Shown here: positions 42,082-51,062 of the stretch, in pieces | Layout of the letters: each line of letters begins with the position of its first letter | How positions within the stretch are numbered: position 1 is the first letter of the stretch | NCBI RefSeq assembly: GCF_018310695.1 | Contig: NZ_JAGXCY010000006.1 | Span: 91,862-155,861 of the forward strand | Length of the DNA stretch: 64,000 nt | Source of the DNA: Paenibacillus sp. Marseille-Q4541 | GTDB taxonomy: Bacteria > Bacillota > Bacilli > Paenibacillales > Paenibacillaceae | Direction: 5' to 3' | Program-made: the position numbers and the translations under genes | Notes under the pieces: model-generated | Databases searched by the model: none | What the model was told of the DNA's origin: nothing | Seen by the model: only the letters and a program-made list of their open reading frames with translations

Positions 42082-43644
42082 TTACTGGAATCGTTTCTTG
42101 TAGCCGGATAAGAGTACATATAGACTCGAAATGATAATGAGCGATCCAAGCAGGATCATGATCATTCCACCCGTAATCCCAGGAGCGGATGAATCTGTAA
42201 ATACGGTAAAACTCCTATTTTGTGCAAGGCTTGATAAGCCTACAGGGATGTAGGTTGTCCACGAAAAAGGAAACAAATATAACCCATACATCACCAAAAT
42301 TCCGATGAAGCCAGCGGTTACTTGCCGGGTCCATAGAAAGAGAATGAAAATAAACAGGAATTGAAATAACAGATCAAGGAATTTTACTCCGGTCAGGTAC
42401 AATAAAAGTTCCGTGAGGCTCATAGATAGATCAGGAATAAGCGTTATTTCACCCGGAGGTAATCCGCTCGCAATTGCCAACAGCAAAAGCCCGCCAATGA
42501 GTAACAGTGTATATACGAACAAGAAGAGAGAGCTGACACCGAATAGGGCAGCACCCCAATGTCGCTTAGAATGCAGGCGTATAGTCAACAGAAGACGGTG
42601 ATCTTTTTTCTCCTTCTCTAGAAAAAGGGCAAGTAGATAGATCGGAAGCCCGTTCATCAGTATCATAGTAATCCAATCGAGTGGTTGCATATATCCATGT
42701 CCATGCCCCCAAAAGCTATAAAGTAGGAAATCAGCCAGCGTGCTTTCTGGCATAGACCTTACTTGTAGCAGCTTCCAAAGTCCAAATCCTATGATGAAGA
42801 CGAGAAGTATCATGCTGTTTTTAGCGGAAAAGAGTTGAGCTCCATAGTAGGAGGTGATGCCACGCGGCATTCGTAGTCTTGCGTTCCACTCTAGATGTGT
42901 ATTCCAGTGTTTATGAATGAAGAAGATCACTCCACCCGCGATCATCGCGAGTGAAATCAAGCTTACCGATAGGGCATATGGATAGGTTAAGTTATACATA
43001 TAAATAATATAGTTATTGATAAAGACGAATGGGATTCGGGTAAGCCCAGGAATCTTGGATTTCATGGCAAATACCATCAGAAAAAATTGAGCAATCGTGA
43101 TAAACGCAACCATTCGTTTCTCCAAAAAATGATCGAGTGTCATGAATAGAATACTAAGTACACTTAGTCCCATCACCATGTAGAGTGCGGATACGATAAC
43201 TGCTTGCCATGGATAATGAAAATATTGACTAAACAGAGTTAGTACTTCAAGAGAAAGGTTCTGCGGATCAGGCAAAGGAAAAGCAGACTTTGGCTCAAGC
43301 CCGATGCCAACAACCAGAAACACGGCAAGCTGAAGCAGGACGAAGATGGACATGTTCACGGTCATCGCGGCTGCTCTCGCCCTAAAATAATGCGGGTACT
43401 TCTTGGCACGGATTAGAATATATTCCATATCATTTTCCAGATGGGTATACAGGATATAAAGAAACACAGGGACCATAAAAAATGTAATATAGTAATGTTC
43501 AGACAGCATGGATAGCACAAAGCTATCGTAAGAGTGCGAGAAACCCCGGCGCTCAGCCAAGCTGAATAGCGTACATCCGAGCAGTAGAAACAAAAGTCTT
43601 ACAGATAGAAAACGACGAATATCTCTCAGAAAAATAGCTTTCAT
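42082..43644 (-). CDS. large multi-pass membrane protein of the ABC operon
   Basis: A 520-residue protein with about 12 hydrophobic segments, arranged as two halves around a basic loop near 245-265 and another near 345. It has no soluble domain. It lies between an ABC-2-like permease and the ATPase, so it is probably a fused or double-length permease subunit. No family name can be given from sequence alone. The ribosome site GGAGG is visible before the start. Confidence 0.82.
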   Translation of the reverse strand: MKAIFLRDIRRFLSVRLLFLLLGCTLFSLAERRGFSHSYDSFVLSMLSEHYYITFFMVPVFLYILYTHLENDMEYILIRAKKYPHYFRARAAAMTVNMSIFVLLQLAVFLVVGIGLEPKSAFPLPDPQNLSLEVLTLFSQYFHYPWQAVIVSALYMVMGLSVLSILFMTLDHFLEKRMVAFITIAQFFLMVFAMKSKIPGLTRIPFVFINNYIIYMYNLTYPYALSVSLISLAMIAGGVIFFIHKHWNTHLEWNARLRMPRGITSYYGAQLFSAKNSMILLVFIIGFGLWKLLQVRSMPESTLADFLLYSFWGHGHGYMQPLDWITMILMNGLPIYLLALFLEKEKKDHRLLLTIRLHSKRHWGAALFGVSSLFLFVYTLLLIGGLLLLAIASGLPPGEITLIPDLSMSLTELLLYLTGVKFLDLLFQFLFIFILFLWTRQVTAGFIGILVMYGLYLFPFSWTTYIPVGLSSLAQNRSFTVFTDSSAPGITGGMIMILLGSLIIISSLYVLLSGYKKRFQ

Positions 43645-43656
43645 ACGGAATCCCTC

Positions 43657-44454
43657 CTATGACGGGTAGACCGTAATTTTTTTAATTTTTCCACAATAAA
43701 ACGCGATGAATGCAGTAAAGAGCAGGGCAAGAAGTGGACCCATCAGGAGTGGCCAATAACCGTGTTTGTCTGCGTCATAAAATTCAGGATTAAAGCTGAC
43801 ATAAATGCGATATACCTCAAGGTGTAATAAAGAAAGAGCGAAATTTTCCATCGTTACATAGAGGAAGGGCCCTGTTAGGATGATAAATATATTACTAATA
43901 AAAAGAGATAGAATAAAACCAAGCGTCGCAATAATCGCTGATAAGAAGCCTTGCCATAAGCTTAACAATACCCCGTAGGTTAAGGGTTGATGAACGAACA
44001 TGGAGCCTAGAAAATGCTCACTTTCCAGTCTGGGTATGACCTCACCTGTATCTGGATTTACTAGTGAATATACGGGCACGATATCCGGTTTAATATAGAG
44101 AGCCGTAATGACACCGATGAGCATGGCAACGAACATAATTAGAAAAGAACTACCCGCAACGACGATCCATTTGGATAATAGGTAGCGGCTTTTCTTCACT
44201 CGGGGCAGAGTGTACATTAAAAACTGGTCTTTTCTTTCAAAATACATCAGCCAGCCAACGGGGAGAACGGAGATCAAAGGGAATAGAAATACGATGAAGG
44301 AAATACCTACTTCCCATGCTTCCAAATCATGTTCGAGCGCGTAGCTTTTATATAATGTTCCTGTCAGAACGGAAACGGTTAAGCTTAACCCTATCAATGT
44401 AATGAGGACAGGCAACTTTAGCTTTCGCCATTCCAAAAGTAATAAATTTCTCAT
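43657..44454 (-). CDS. ABC-2-like permease of the AgrCA-linked operon
   Basis: A 265-residue membrane protein with six hydrophobic segments, starting MRNLLLLEWRKLKLPVLIT, the usual cytoplasmic lead of ABC-2 permeases. A loop of about 40 residues between segments three and four (IKPDIVPVYSLVNPDTGEVIP) is probably extracellular. First gene of the three-gene operon; AAGGAGG lies upstream, behind promoter TTGAAC-N17-TATATT. A role in exporting or resisting a peptide is plausible from context only. Confidence 0.85.
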   Translation of the reverse strand: MRNLLLLEWRKLKLPVLITLIGLSLTVSVLTGTLYKSYALEHDLEAWEVGISFIVFLFPLISVLPVGWLMYFERKDQFLMYTLPRVKKSRYLLSKWIVVAGSSFLIMFVAMLIGVITALYIKPDIVPVYSLVNPDTGEVIPRLESEHFLGSMFVHQPLTYGVLLSLWQGFLSAIIATLGFILSLFISNIFIILTGPFLYVTMENFALSLLHLEVYRIYVSFNPEFYDADKHGYWPLLMGPLLALLFTAFIAFYCGKIKKITVYPS

Positions 44455-44478
44455 ACGCTTACCTCCTTATGTGTCTAC

Positions 44479-44507
44479 AATATAGCCTGCCCACACATGA
44501 GGTTCAA
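44479..44507 (-). promoter_or_regulatory. promoter of the AgrCA-linked ABC operon
   Basis: On the minus strand TTGAAC (44502-44507), 17 bases, then TATATT (44479-44484). It lies between the kinase terminator and the first permease gene. A single LytTR-like half-site, AACGTTCAT, occurs farther upstream in the loop of the terminator hairpin. Confidence 0.6.
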
Positions 44508-44521
44508 TAGATTCGGAACAA

Positions 44522-44573
44522 ACAAGGGTTTTACGGGAATGAACGTTTTTTCGTTCCCGTAAAACCCTTGTTT
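44522..44573 (-). terminator. strong terminator after the histidine kinase gene
   Basis: ACAAGGGTTTTACGGGAA pairs perfectly with TTCCCGTAAAACCCTTGT around a 14-base loop. It lies 11 bases after the kinase stop on the minus strand and separates the regulatory operon from the ABC operon. Confidence 0.8.
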
Positions 44574-44584
44574 ATGCTTTGATA

Positions 44585-45910
44585 TTATGGAAGTTGAACA
44601 CCGATGGAGAGATAAGGAACACCCTCTATTTCCGTATTCCGTGTAATGATTTTCCCTTTTTGCTGTAATACAATTTGCTTCACATTATATAAACCGTAAC
44701 CGCGAGCACCGTGTGCCTGACTTTTGGTAGTGAATCCTTTCGTGAACATTTGCATGAGTTCTAGGCTGGATTTAGGAGGATGAGGGTTCATTACTATGAT
44801 CTCCGTAAATGGTTGCTTCTGATCCTGTGTAACCGAAATCATGATCTCATCTCCAGGATAGGAAGCTTCGAGTGCATTATCGATTAAGACACCCAAGACT
44901 TCAACCAGCTGGTGTTCCTCCGTCTTCATGGGCCCGAAGAGTGCATGAATGTGAGGAGTAATCGTTATTTTTTTAAGCTCCGCTATTTTCATTTTTGTAT
45001 ATAGAAACCCGCCAATGACTTTGCTGTCGAGCTGCAAGATTTCACGGACCTCGGTTTGCATCATGACATCTTTCGTATAGGTCGCGATTTGAGAGCGTGC
45101 CTCTGGAAGAGTGGGAGCCGTCTCCACTATGCTGTGAATGGCTAGCAGCTTATTATGAAATTCATGTTGTCTTGCTCTTACCTCAGATACTAGTTCATCG
45201 ATGACGGGAAGGTATTGTTCAATGGCGGAGACTCTTTTTTCCTGCCGGGATCGTTTGTTCTGTTCGTATATAATCCAGAGATTCATGCTGATGACGAGAG
45301 AGAAGACGATCAGAATGAACAGCAAATTTTGGGTCACGAATGCAGTTTCGAAATTGGCATATATGACAATGGCAAGCACGACCAGAGTGGACTGAACCAA
45401 CATAATCTTGGTGAATACACCGCTGTAATTTCCGAGAAAAGAGTTCCCTCGTTTCATGATAAGTACATAATAGAGCGCGAGTGCTAAGCACAGTGTGACA
45501 ACCCGGTGCGCATAAGGGAATAATGCTGCTCCTTGATCCAATACGAGCCCTGTGGCGGCGATACTAAACGTACGAAACAGAATCCAGATGAGGAAGCTGA
45601 GGAACGTCACCACTACTGCTTTCATTTCGGATATAGGCCGAATCAGTGAGCTGTTGAGAATTAAGACACCTAGGAATAGCATAAACAGCAGGATTGGATT
45701 GTTCACAGGTAACAAATCATAGTTGTTGATCTCAAATCCTGGAATCAGAGAATGAGTGGTTGAGTTCTGATATCGAAATAACAGGCACAGTCCATGAAAG
45801 CAGAGGAACCAGATCAGGACTTTTTTACTTGGGTGAAGCGGCTGTCCGGCTAGTGCATAACAGAGAACAACCATAATCATCGTGTCGAGCAGAATTTGAA
45901 AATAAATCAT
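44585..45910 (-). CDS. GHKL-type sensor histidine kinase (AgrC-like)
   Basis: A 441-residue kinase with about six membrane segments in the first 215 residues. A helical region follows with the phosphoacceptor His in RARQHEFHNKLLAIHS (near 250), then an ATPase domain with VLIDNALEAS near 340 and GARGYGLYNVKQIV near 405. This design (AgrC/ComD class) senses secreted peptides. Its start overlaps the response regulator stop by ATGA. No small peptide precursor gene was recognised nearby. Confidence 0.9.
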   Translation of the reverse strand: MIYFQILLDTMIMVVLCYALAGQPLHPSKKVLIWFLCFHGLCLLFRYQNSTTHSLIPGFEINNYDLLPVNNPILLFMLFLGVLILNSSLIRPISEMKAVVVTFLSFLIWILFRTFSIAATGLVLDQGAALFPYAHRVVTLCLALALYYVLIMKRGNSFLGNYSGVFTKIMLVQSTLVVLAIVIYANFETAFVTQNLLFILIVFSLVISMNLWIIYEQNKRSRQEKRVSAIEQYLPVIDELVSEVRARQHEFHNKLLAIHSIVETAPTLPEARSQIATYTKDVMMQTEVREILQLDSKVIGGFLYTKMKIAELKKITITPHIHALFGPMKTEEHQLVEVLGVLIDNALEASYPGDEIMISVTQDQKQPFTEIIVMNPHPPKSSLELMQMFTKGFTTKSQAHGARGYGLYNVKQIVLQQKGKIITRNTEIEGVPYLSIGVQLP

Positions 45911-46644
45911 ACGCTGCCTCTGCTTATCAGCGCGTCCCTAAATTTATTGCCAATGGGAATCGCTTCCCTTACACCAGTCAATTCCACCAATCCTTCGGAT
46001 TTATCAATCTTTGAAATATAAGAAGAGTTGATAATATAACTCTTATGACATTGAACGAAAGTATCATCACTGAGCATCTCGGTCATTTTTTTGAGGGATA
46101 ATCCAGAGATCCGGTCAGACCTGATGTCGCCTTCTTTTGCCGACTTCACATGTAGCTCCAGATGTTTACCGAATGATTCAATATATACGATATGATCCTG
46201 TTCGTACTCGAAGATATAACTCTTCTGCTCGATGCGGAGCATCTTCGGTGTTTGCCGCTCCTCAAGGGCAAGGTGCTGACTGTACCGGACAGTATCACGC
46301 ATTACGTTAATCACTTCTTCCTTCGTGAAAGGTTTGATGAGGAAGCTGTAACACTTGATTTGCCGATAAGCAGTCAGTTCTTCATTGGCAAGAGCAGTTG
46401 CAAACACGATAGGAGTATAGGAATAACGTTCCATAGAACGAAGTTCATGAGCGAGCTGAGTGCCTTTGTAATCTTCCAGCTGAATATCTAGAATAAATAG
46501 ATCAATAGCTTGGTTGTGAGCGATGTTGAGCGCCTCACTCGACCTTCCTGTTGTATAGACAGCAGCGGCAGGAGCGACTTCCTGAACACAGGAGACAAGC
46601 AGTTTTTCAATATGGGGTTCATCTTCGGCAATGAGGATGTTCAA
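45907..46644 (-). CDS. LytTR-family response regulator (AgrA-like)
   Basis: A 245-residue regulator with a receiver domain (NILIAEDEPH, phospho-Asp in LFILDIQLED, Lys in SFLIKPFTKEE) and a LytTR DNA-binding domain (YIESFGKHLELHV...FVQCHKSYIINSSYISKID). The start is TTG 46644 behind AAAGGAGGA; the frame is open 42 codons further upstream, but that stretch has no ribosome site or homology. It is coupled to the kinase gene downstream and presumably activates the neighbouring ABC operon. Confidence 0.92.
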   Translation of the reverse strand: MNILIAEDEPHIEKLLVSCVQEVAPAAAVYTTGRSSEALNIAHNQAIDLFILDIQLEDYKGTQLAHELRSMERYSYTPIVFATALANEELTAYRQIKCYSFLIKPFTKEEVINVMRDTVRYSQHLALEERQTPKMLRIEQKSYIFEYEQDHIVYIESFGKHLELHVKSAKEGDIRSDRISGLSLKKMTEMLSDDTFVQCHKSYIINSSYISKIDKSEGLVELTGVREAIPIGNKFRDALISRGSV

Positions 46645-46766
46645 GAGAGTTCCTCCTTTACTTACATACATGATACTAACGTATCCATTGTAAACAAGAG
46701 AGGCGCAGAAGCAAAGAGATACACCTAATCGGGATGTAAATGGAAACAGGTTTCGACCGTTTGAAC

Positions 46767-47252
46767 TCACGAAAGAGGTATGAGGTTTAGCGTAATAAAC
46801 GCGATGATTAACACTACAGATAAAGCATGGAATGGGACTTTGCTCTGCTTTTTATGCTCTACCCATACGCCATAGGAGCAGACGATTCCGATGCTCGAAA
46901 AGAACAATAGGAACAAGAGGCCCTCTGGAGAAATAAGAGAAGAAATGCGAGAGTTCAGCATCGCTGCACTTATTGTAAAAATAGCCGCTGGCAGTACACC
47001 GACTAGCACAAACAGGAATGTTTGCGTAAAGAGATTGTAGATACGCAAGGAACGAAGAAGGATGATGGAAAGAAGATACAACAAGATACCCACTGTGAAA
47101 AAGGTAGGGATGGACCAGGTAAGAAGGGTAGACAAGCCTTGTGGATGCAGTGGTTCCTTATATATAAATCGTAGCATCGAAGTGTAAACAATAGGCCCGG
47201 CGAGGTATCCGATCACGGCAACCCAGAGATAGAAATATAGCGAACGTGTCAT
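46767..47252 (-). CDS. small multi-pass membrane protein, unknown function
   Basis: A 161-residue protein with five hydrophobic segments and no soluble domain. It lies between the lipoprotein gene and the response regulator, so it is probably co-expressed with them. ATG 47252 has AAGGATGGG upstream; the frame also opens at ATG 47270, which would overlap the lipoprotein stop. No family was recognised. It may be an accessory of the sensory or export system. Confidence 0.72.
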   Translation of the reverse strand: MTRSLYFYLWVAVIGYLAGPIVYTSMLRFIYKEPLHPQGLSTLLTWSIPTFFTVGILLYLLSIILLRSLRIYNLFTQTFLFVLVGVLPAAIFTISAAMLNSRISSLISPEGLLFLLFFSSIGIVCSYGVWVEHKKQSKVPFHALSVVLIIAFITLNLIPLS

Positions 47253-47269
47253 ACAACCCATCCTTTCCA

Positions 47270-47770
47270 TTACTTTGATATCATTTCATCAAGTATTTTG
47301 ATGAGCGCTTCCATGTTATAAACATCGTTATTTACTTTCCAAGCGTCGTTTTCTTTTAATAGCGTGATGATTCCGTCTAAGGCAATTTGCTCTTTTGCAA
47401 AAGACATCGTTCCTTTATAGCTGAGTTCAATCTCATCGTCAGATTGATTCTTCTTTGTAAATTCCAAATCACTGACTACAATTTCGCTTTGTTTGTATTG
47501 TGAGATGGCGAAAGCACGCTGGTACGTTCGGCTTGCCGCATTTTGCTCAAAGAAGACGCTAGTCATTAGCGGTTTAACCGATTCTTCTTTATTTCTAATT
47601 TGCTCCATCGACACTTCTGTATTTTGTGCTGGTTTACTCGCTTCAAGTTCAAGGGTCTTGTATTCTTTGGCAACTTGGATGGCTTTATTGATATCAGATT
47701 CCTTCGTAGAGCACCCGGACATAACGAAGGTGGTGAACAATACGATAAGGATAACGAAAAGTTTGCGCAG
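47270..47770 (-). CDS. lipoprotein with a probable CTG start
   Basis: A 166-residue protein. Reading from CTG at 47768-47770 gives a complete lipoprotein signal (R-K-L-F then VILIVLFTTFVMSGC; Cys 20 is the lipid site) and GAGGAGG lies 8 bases upstream. Any ATG, GTG or TTG reading is worse: the only usable one, TTG 47740, cuts the signal peptide in half, and an in-frame TAG blocks extension. The mature part, about 145 residues, is charged and of unknown fold. First gene of the operon leading to the AgrCA pair. Confidence 0.78.
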   Translation of the reverse strand: MRKLFVILIVLFTTFVMSGCSTKESDINKAIQVAKEYKTLELEASKPAQNTEVSMEQIRNKEESVKPLMTSVFFEQNAASRTYQRAFAISQYKQSEIVVSDLEFTKKNQSDDEIELSYKGTMSFAKEQIALDGIITLLKENDAWKVNNDVYNMEALIKILDEMISK

Positions 47771-47790
47771 AGTTGATTCCTCCTCTAATA

Positions 47791-47819
47791 ACTAATTATG
47801 GATATTTTACCATATTAGT
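47791..47819. promoter_or_regulatory. dyad upstream of the lipoprotein operon
   Basis: ACTAATTATGG and CCATATTAGT form a near-perfect inverted repeat (one extra T) around an 8-base centre, 20 bases upstream of the predicted CTG start. It is placed to act as an operator for the whole regulatory operon. Confidence 0.45.
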
Positions 47820-47958
47820 TGTTTGAAAGGGATATAAGTTAATTAATATTAACTTACACATGTCAATCTTATATATATTGAGTTCGTTCTTTTTATTTGA
47901 GCTAATGCATTTTTTCGTATTTACCATATATATTCTTCTGTCCATCTCTAAAAGTAAA

Positions 47959-47993
47959 AAGGTCCGAAACCCACAATAGCGGTCTCGGACCTT
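47959..47993 (-). terminator. terminator of the isomerase/oxidoreductase operon
   Basis: AAGGTCCGA pairs with TCGGACCTT around a 17-base loop; on the minus strand it is followed by a T-rich tail. It is separated from the operon's last gene by the repeat element below. Confidence 0.7.
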
Positions 47994-48050
47994 CCATACG
48001 TCCCCCAATTTCAGTTTACTGAAGAGGGGAGCGGGATGGTGCATACATAA

Positions 48051-48197
48051 AGCTGGCTACAGCGCGAATGGTGCGTAAGGGGCTAGGGAGAAGCGGAGCG
48101 TTCGTATTTGTCTCTCTGAAAAGAACTGAAGGTTTCTTTTCAGAAGGCAACGACGATCGACCAGACCTCTTCGCCCACGTAGCGCCCAAAAGCCAGC
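48051..48197 (+). repeat. dispersed non-coding repeat, copy 2
   Basis: It carries the same two blocks as the copy at 11084-11190: AAGCGGAGCGTTCGTATTTG (48091-48110), then ACGACGATCGACC (about 48151-48163) with a downstream GCCCACGTAGCG. Between them is an inverted repeat, TCTGAAAAG/CTTTTCAGA (48116-48146). The ends are complementary: AGCTGGCT (48051-48058) faces AGCCAGC (48191-48197). A separate dyad, TTCAGTTTACTGAA flanked by TCCCC/GGGGA, lies just before it (48001-48031). The high GC and absence of a convincing ORF on either strand suggest a structured, non-coding mobile or RNA element. Confidence 0.65.
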
Positions 48198-48223
48198 CCT
48201 CAATACCCTGTCACCCACGCATC

Positions 48224-49105
48224 CTAGTACCCGCGATACTTTTTAATAAACTGAACGGCCTTCCGGATATCATCTTCCGGTGTAGCACCAACTTCACGTT
48301 CAATCGTCAGGTAGCCTTTGTAGCCAATCTCTTGCAGCGCAGCAAAGTACGCATCAAAATCAACTTGGCCTTCGCCCAGTGGAACTTCCAAGAATGCAGC
48401 ACCGGAAGAAGCCATTTCGGCTATTTTTTCATGTGTCATACCTTCATAACCAAGGTATCCATATACTTCTTTCGGATCAATCGGTCTTGTTTGTCTACCG
48501 TCTTTCACATGTGTGTGAACGATATAATCTTTCAGAAGTTTTACACCTTCAACTGGGTCGTCACCTGTTACCATGACCATGTTTGCCGGGTCAAAGTTAA
48601 CGGATACCCCGTTTGTGCTGAGCGTATCGAGGAAGCTTTTGAGATGAGCAGAGCGCTCAGGTCCGGTCTCAATCGCGAAGTAGGCATTCATGCTCTTAGC
48701 ATATACACCAAGTTCCTCACATGCGGATTGCATAGCGGCATAGATGGGACTGTTCACATCATCTGGAACAATACCGATATGCGTTGTCACTACATCTGTT
48801 CCTAGTTCTACAGCTAGATCGAGAATTCGTTTGGACTGCTCAACTTTCTGAGCGTTCGCTGCTGCATCCTGGAATCCATGACCGCCAAGATCACCACAAA
48901 GGGCAGAAATTTCAAGACCTAGATCTGCAATATAACTTTTCAGCTCTTTACGAGCAGCGGAAGAGAGGTTCTCAGGCGCCATTTCGCCTGAAACTGCATA
49001 GATTTGTACACCTTCTGCTCCGACTTCTTTGGACTTTTTGAGACCTTCTCTTAGGCCAACTTGAAAACTGTCGGAAATGACTCCGATTTTATTAGTAAAA
49101 GACAT
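48224..49105 (-). CDS. sugar phosphate isomerase/epimerase family protein (TIM barrel)
   Basis: A 293-residue AP-endonuclease-2/xylose-isomerase-like TIM barrel. Candidate metal ligands are in AIETGPE, the NFDPANM and HTHVKDG stretches, and FLEVPLGEGQVDF near the end. The EVPLGEGQVD and YLTIEREVG motifs resemble inositol or 3-keto-sugar epimerases. Third gene of a minus-strand operon with a second isomerase and a Gfo/Idh oxidoreductase. The substrate is not known; a cyclitol or unusual hexose is likely from the partners. Confidence 0.9.
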   Translation of the reverse strand: MSFTNKIGVISDSFQVGLREGLKKSKEVGAEGVQIYAVSGEMAPENLSSAARKELKSYIADLGLEISALCGDLGGHGFQDAAANAQKVEQSKRILDLAVELGTDVVTTHIGIVPDDVNSPIYAAMQSACEELGVYAKSMNAYFAIETGPERSAHLKSFLDTLSTNGVSVNFDPANMVMVTGDDPVEGVKLLKDYIVHTHVKDGRQTRPIDPKEVYGYLGYEGMTHEKIAEMASSGAAFLEVPLGEGQVDFDAYFAALQEIGYKGYLTIEREVGATPEDDIRKAVQFIKKYRGY

Positions 49106-49143
49106 GGTAATGCCTCCTTATTCATTGTGCTTACTATTTAATC

Positions 49144-50001
49144 TTAAGCTTCGTCCCAGAATCTCTTCACGTTAGCAAGACCAACACGAGCCCCAAACTC
49201 ACAGTCCTCGACACCTTCAAACTCAAGGCTCAGGTACCCGTCATAACCCGAAGATTTAATTAATTTGATCACATCGCGCATAGGGATGTCACCTTGACCG
49301 GCTACGGCACCGCGCAGATAGTTACCCGCAGTCGTTCCGAAAAACCCATCACCTGGATGTTGTCCGGCAGGACGAACATAGAAGTCTTTAATATGCACAA
49401 TGGATGCATAAGGAAGGTTGTTCTTCACAGCAGCGAGCGGTTGCTCATCTGCACATAGGAAGTTACCTACATCCAGTGTTGTTTTGAAATTCGGCATGTT
49501 TACCGCGTGAACTAAGGCTTGCACCCGGTCACTTTGTTGAATGAAATATCCATGATTCTCTACGCTCGTTGTAATCCCGTACTGGGCAGCATACTCAGCA
49601 ATTTCGCGGCAAGCGGCTGCAAGACGTTCCAGATTGGCATTGAAATTAGCAATAGATACATCAGGAGTAGAAGCTACATCATGACGCATTAGCTTAACGC
49701 CGAGCTTGTTTGCGATATCCACTTCTTTTTTCACACGTGCAATTTCCTGCTCGTACAACTCGTCGCTGTCTACAAGGAAGTTGGCCCCGATCGCGTAGTT
49801 AGAAATTTCAAGTCCGCGCTCCGCTGCTTTGGATACGATGAGATCAATTAGTTCCGGTTGTTCTGTCAAGTTAAAACCAAGCGGAACAATCTCTACATGC
49901 TCACCGCCATGATCGGCTGTAAAATCGATGACATCGGCAACGGTCATTTTTCCTTTGCTAAGCGCTTGATACAAGCTGTAGGTGCTAAGTCCAAGTTTCA
50001 T
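49144..50001 (-). CDS. sugar phosphate isomerase/epimerase family protein (second TIM barrel)
   Basis: A 285-residue relative of the downstream isomerase, with its own metal-site motifs TSVENHGYF, LDVGNFLC, IVHIKDFYV and YLSLEFEGVED. It differs enough from its neighbour that the two probably act on successive intermediates. Its ATG overlaps the oxidoreductase stop (ATGA). Confidence 0.9.
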   Translation of the reverse strand: MKLGLSTYSLYQALSKGKMTVADVIDFTADHGGEHVEIVPLGFNLTEQPELIDLIVSKAAERGLEISNYAIGANFLVDSDELYEQEIARVKKEVDIANKLGVKLMRHDVASTPDVSIANFNANLERLAAACREIAEYAAQYGITTSVENHGYFIQQSDRVQALVHAVNMPNFKTTLDVGNFLCADEQPLAAVKNNLPYASIVHIKDFYVRPAGQHPGDGFFGTTAGNYLRGAVAGQGDIPMRDVIKLIKSSGYDGYLSLEFEGVEDCEFGARVGLANVKRFWDEA

Positions 50002-51062
50002 AGGTATACTTCCTTTCCAGTGCTAGCAGATTCATAGATACCACGAAGGATTTTCATTACTTCTACGCCGTCTTCAACCGGGCTGATCGGTTGTTTACCT
50101 GTCTGAATACATTCCACAAAATGATCGATTTCCGCTTGGAATGCTTTTTCAAATTGGAATCCTTTGCTGTCCGTTTGTGGGCTGATGTTGATGATCGTGT
50201 CATTTTTCTCGGTAACGATGACAACTTCCGGATCAATTTCGAATCCGCCTTTTTCTCCGTACAGTTTAACGGTTCCTTCGTTTTCTTTAGCGTGAAGGGT
50301 GAAGCTGACGTCAACCATCATTGTAGCGCCGTTCTCAAAACGAATGAGGGCATTCGCCAAATCTTCTACATCATTATCTTGTGTTTCCGGATTGTAATCC
50401 GCTGCTTTATAGGAAGAAAGATTTTTGATGTTGGAACGATCTCCGAGTTTGCGGTACGTGTTACCCGTAACGGATTTTACTTTTGGTCTACCCATCATGT
50501 ACCAGCAAAGGTCGATAACGTGAACGCCAATATCGATCAGCGGGCCGCCGCCGGAACGTCTGGAATCAGAGAACCAGCCACCTGGGTTACCGAGTCTGCG
50601 AATGTAGGAAGCTTTGGCATAGTAGAGTTCACCAAATTCACCATCGTCAATAAAGGAACGAAGCATTTGTGCATTCGGATCATAGCGGCGAACAAAACCG
50701 ACTTGCAAAATCTTGCCGGATTCTTCTACAGCTTTTTGGATTTTGTAAGCTTCTTCTACTGTACGGCAAAGGGGTTTCTCAACGAGAACATGTTTGCCAG
50801 CTTTCAGGGCTGCAATGGCGATCTCAGCATGCGTATCATTCCAAGTACAGATACTGACAGCATCGATTTCTTCATTCGCAAGTAGTTCATTGTAATCGCT
50901 GTATGCATGTGGTGCTTCATATTTTTCAGCCGTTTGCTGTGCGCGTTCGAGATTCATGTCGCATACGGCATGAAGCGTAGCATTCGGGTTATTTTTGTAA
51001 GGAGTTAAATGATATTGTGAAATACTTCCGGCGCCAATCACACCAATTTTAAGCGTTGTCAT
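49998..51062 (-). CDS. Gfo/Idh/MocA family NAD(P)-dependent oxidoreductase
   Basis: A 354-residue two-domain enzyme: Rossmann N-terminus (LKIGVIGAGSISQYHL; AGKHVLVEKPLC carries the catalytic-site Lys of the EKP motif) and an alpha/beta C-terminus with GGGPLIDIGVHVIDLCWYMMG holding the DxGxHxxD residues. ATG 51062 is chosen because the preceding 43 codons of open frame lie in the probable divergent promoter and have no homology; GGGAG is 13 bases upstream. First gene of the operon with two isomerases. It probably oxidises a cyclitol or sugar to its keto form. Confidence 0.9.
   Translation of the reverse strand: MTTLKIGVIGAGSISQYHLTPYKNNPNATLHAVCDMNLERAQQTAEKYEAPHAYSDYNELLANEEIDAVSICTWNDTHAEIAIAALKAGKHVLVEKPLCRTVEEAYKIQKAVEESGKILQVGFVRRYDPNAQMLRSFIDDGEFGELYYAKASYIRRLGNPGGWFSDSRRSGGGPLIDIGVHVIDLCWYMMGRPKVKSVTGNTYRKLGDRSNIKNLSSYKAADYNPETQDNDVEDLANALIRFENGATMMVDVSFTLHAKENEGTVKLYGEKGGFEIDPEVVIVTEKNDTIINISPQTDSKGFQFEKAFQAEIDHFVECIQTGKQPISPVEDGVEVMKILRGIYESASTGKEVYL

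Noticed and set aside
48068..48805. 245-codon plus-strand ORF over the isomerase gene and repeat
   Set aside because: Most of it is antisense to the TIM-barrel gene, whose conserved motifs are on the minus strand; it has no domain of its own.
50091..50885. 264-codon plus-strand ORF within the oxidoreductase gene
   Set aside because: Antisense shadow of a well-conserved Gfo/Idh gene; Phe/Val/Asn-rich composition is typical of such shadows.
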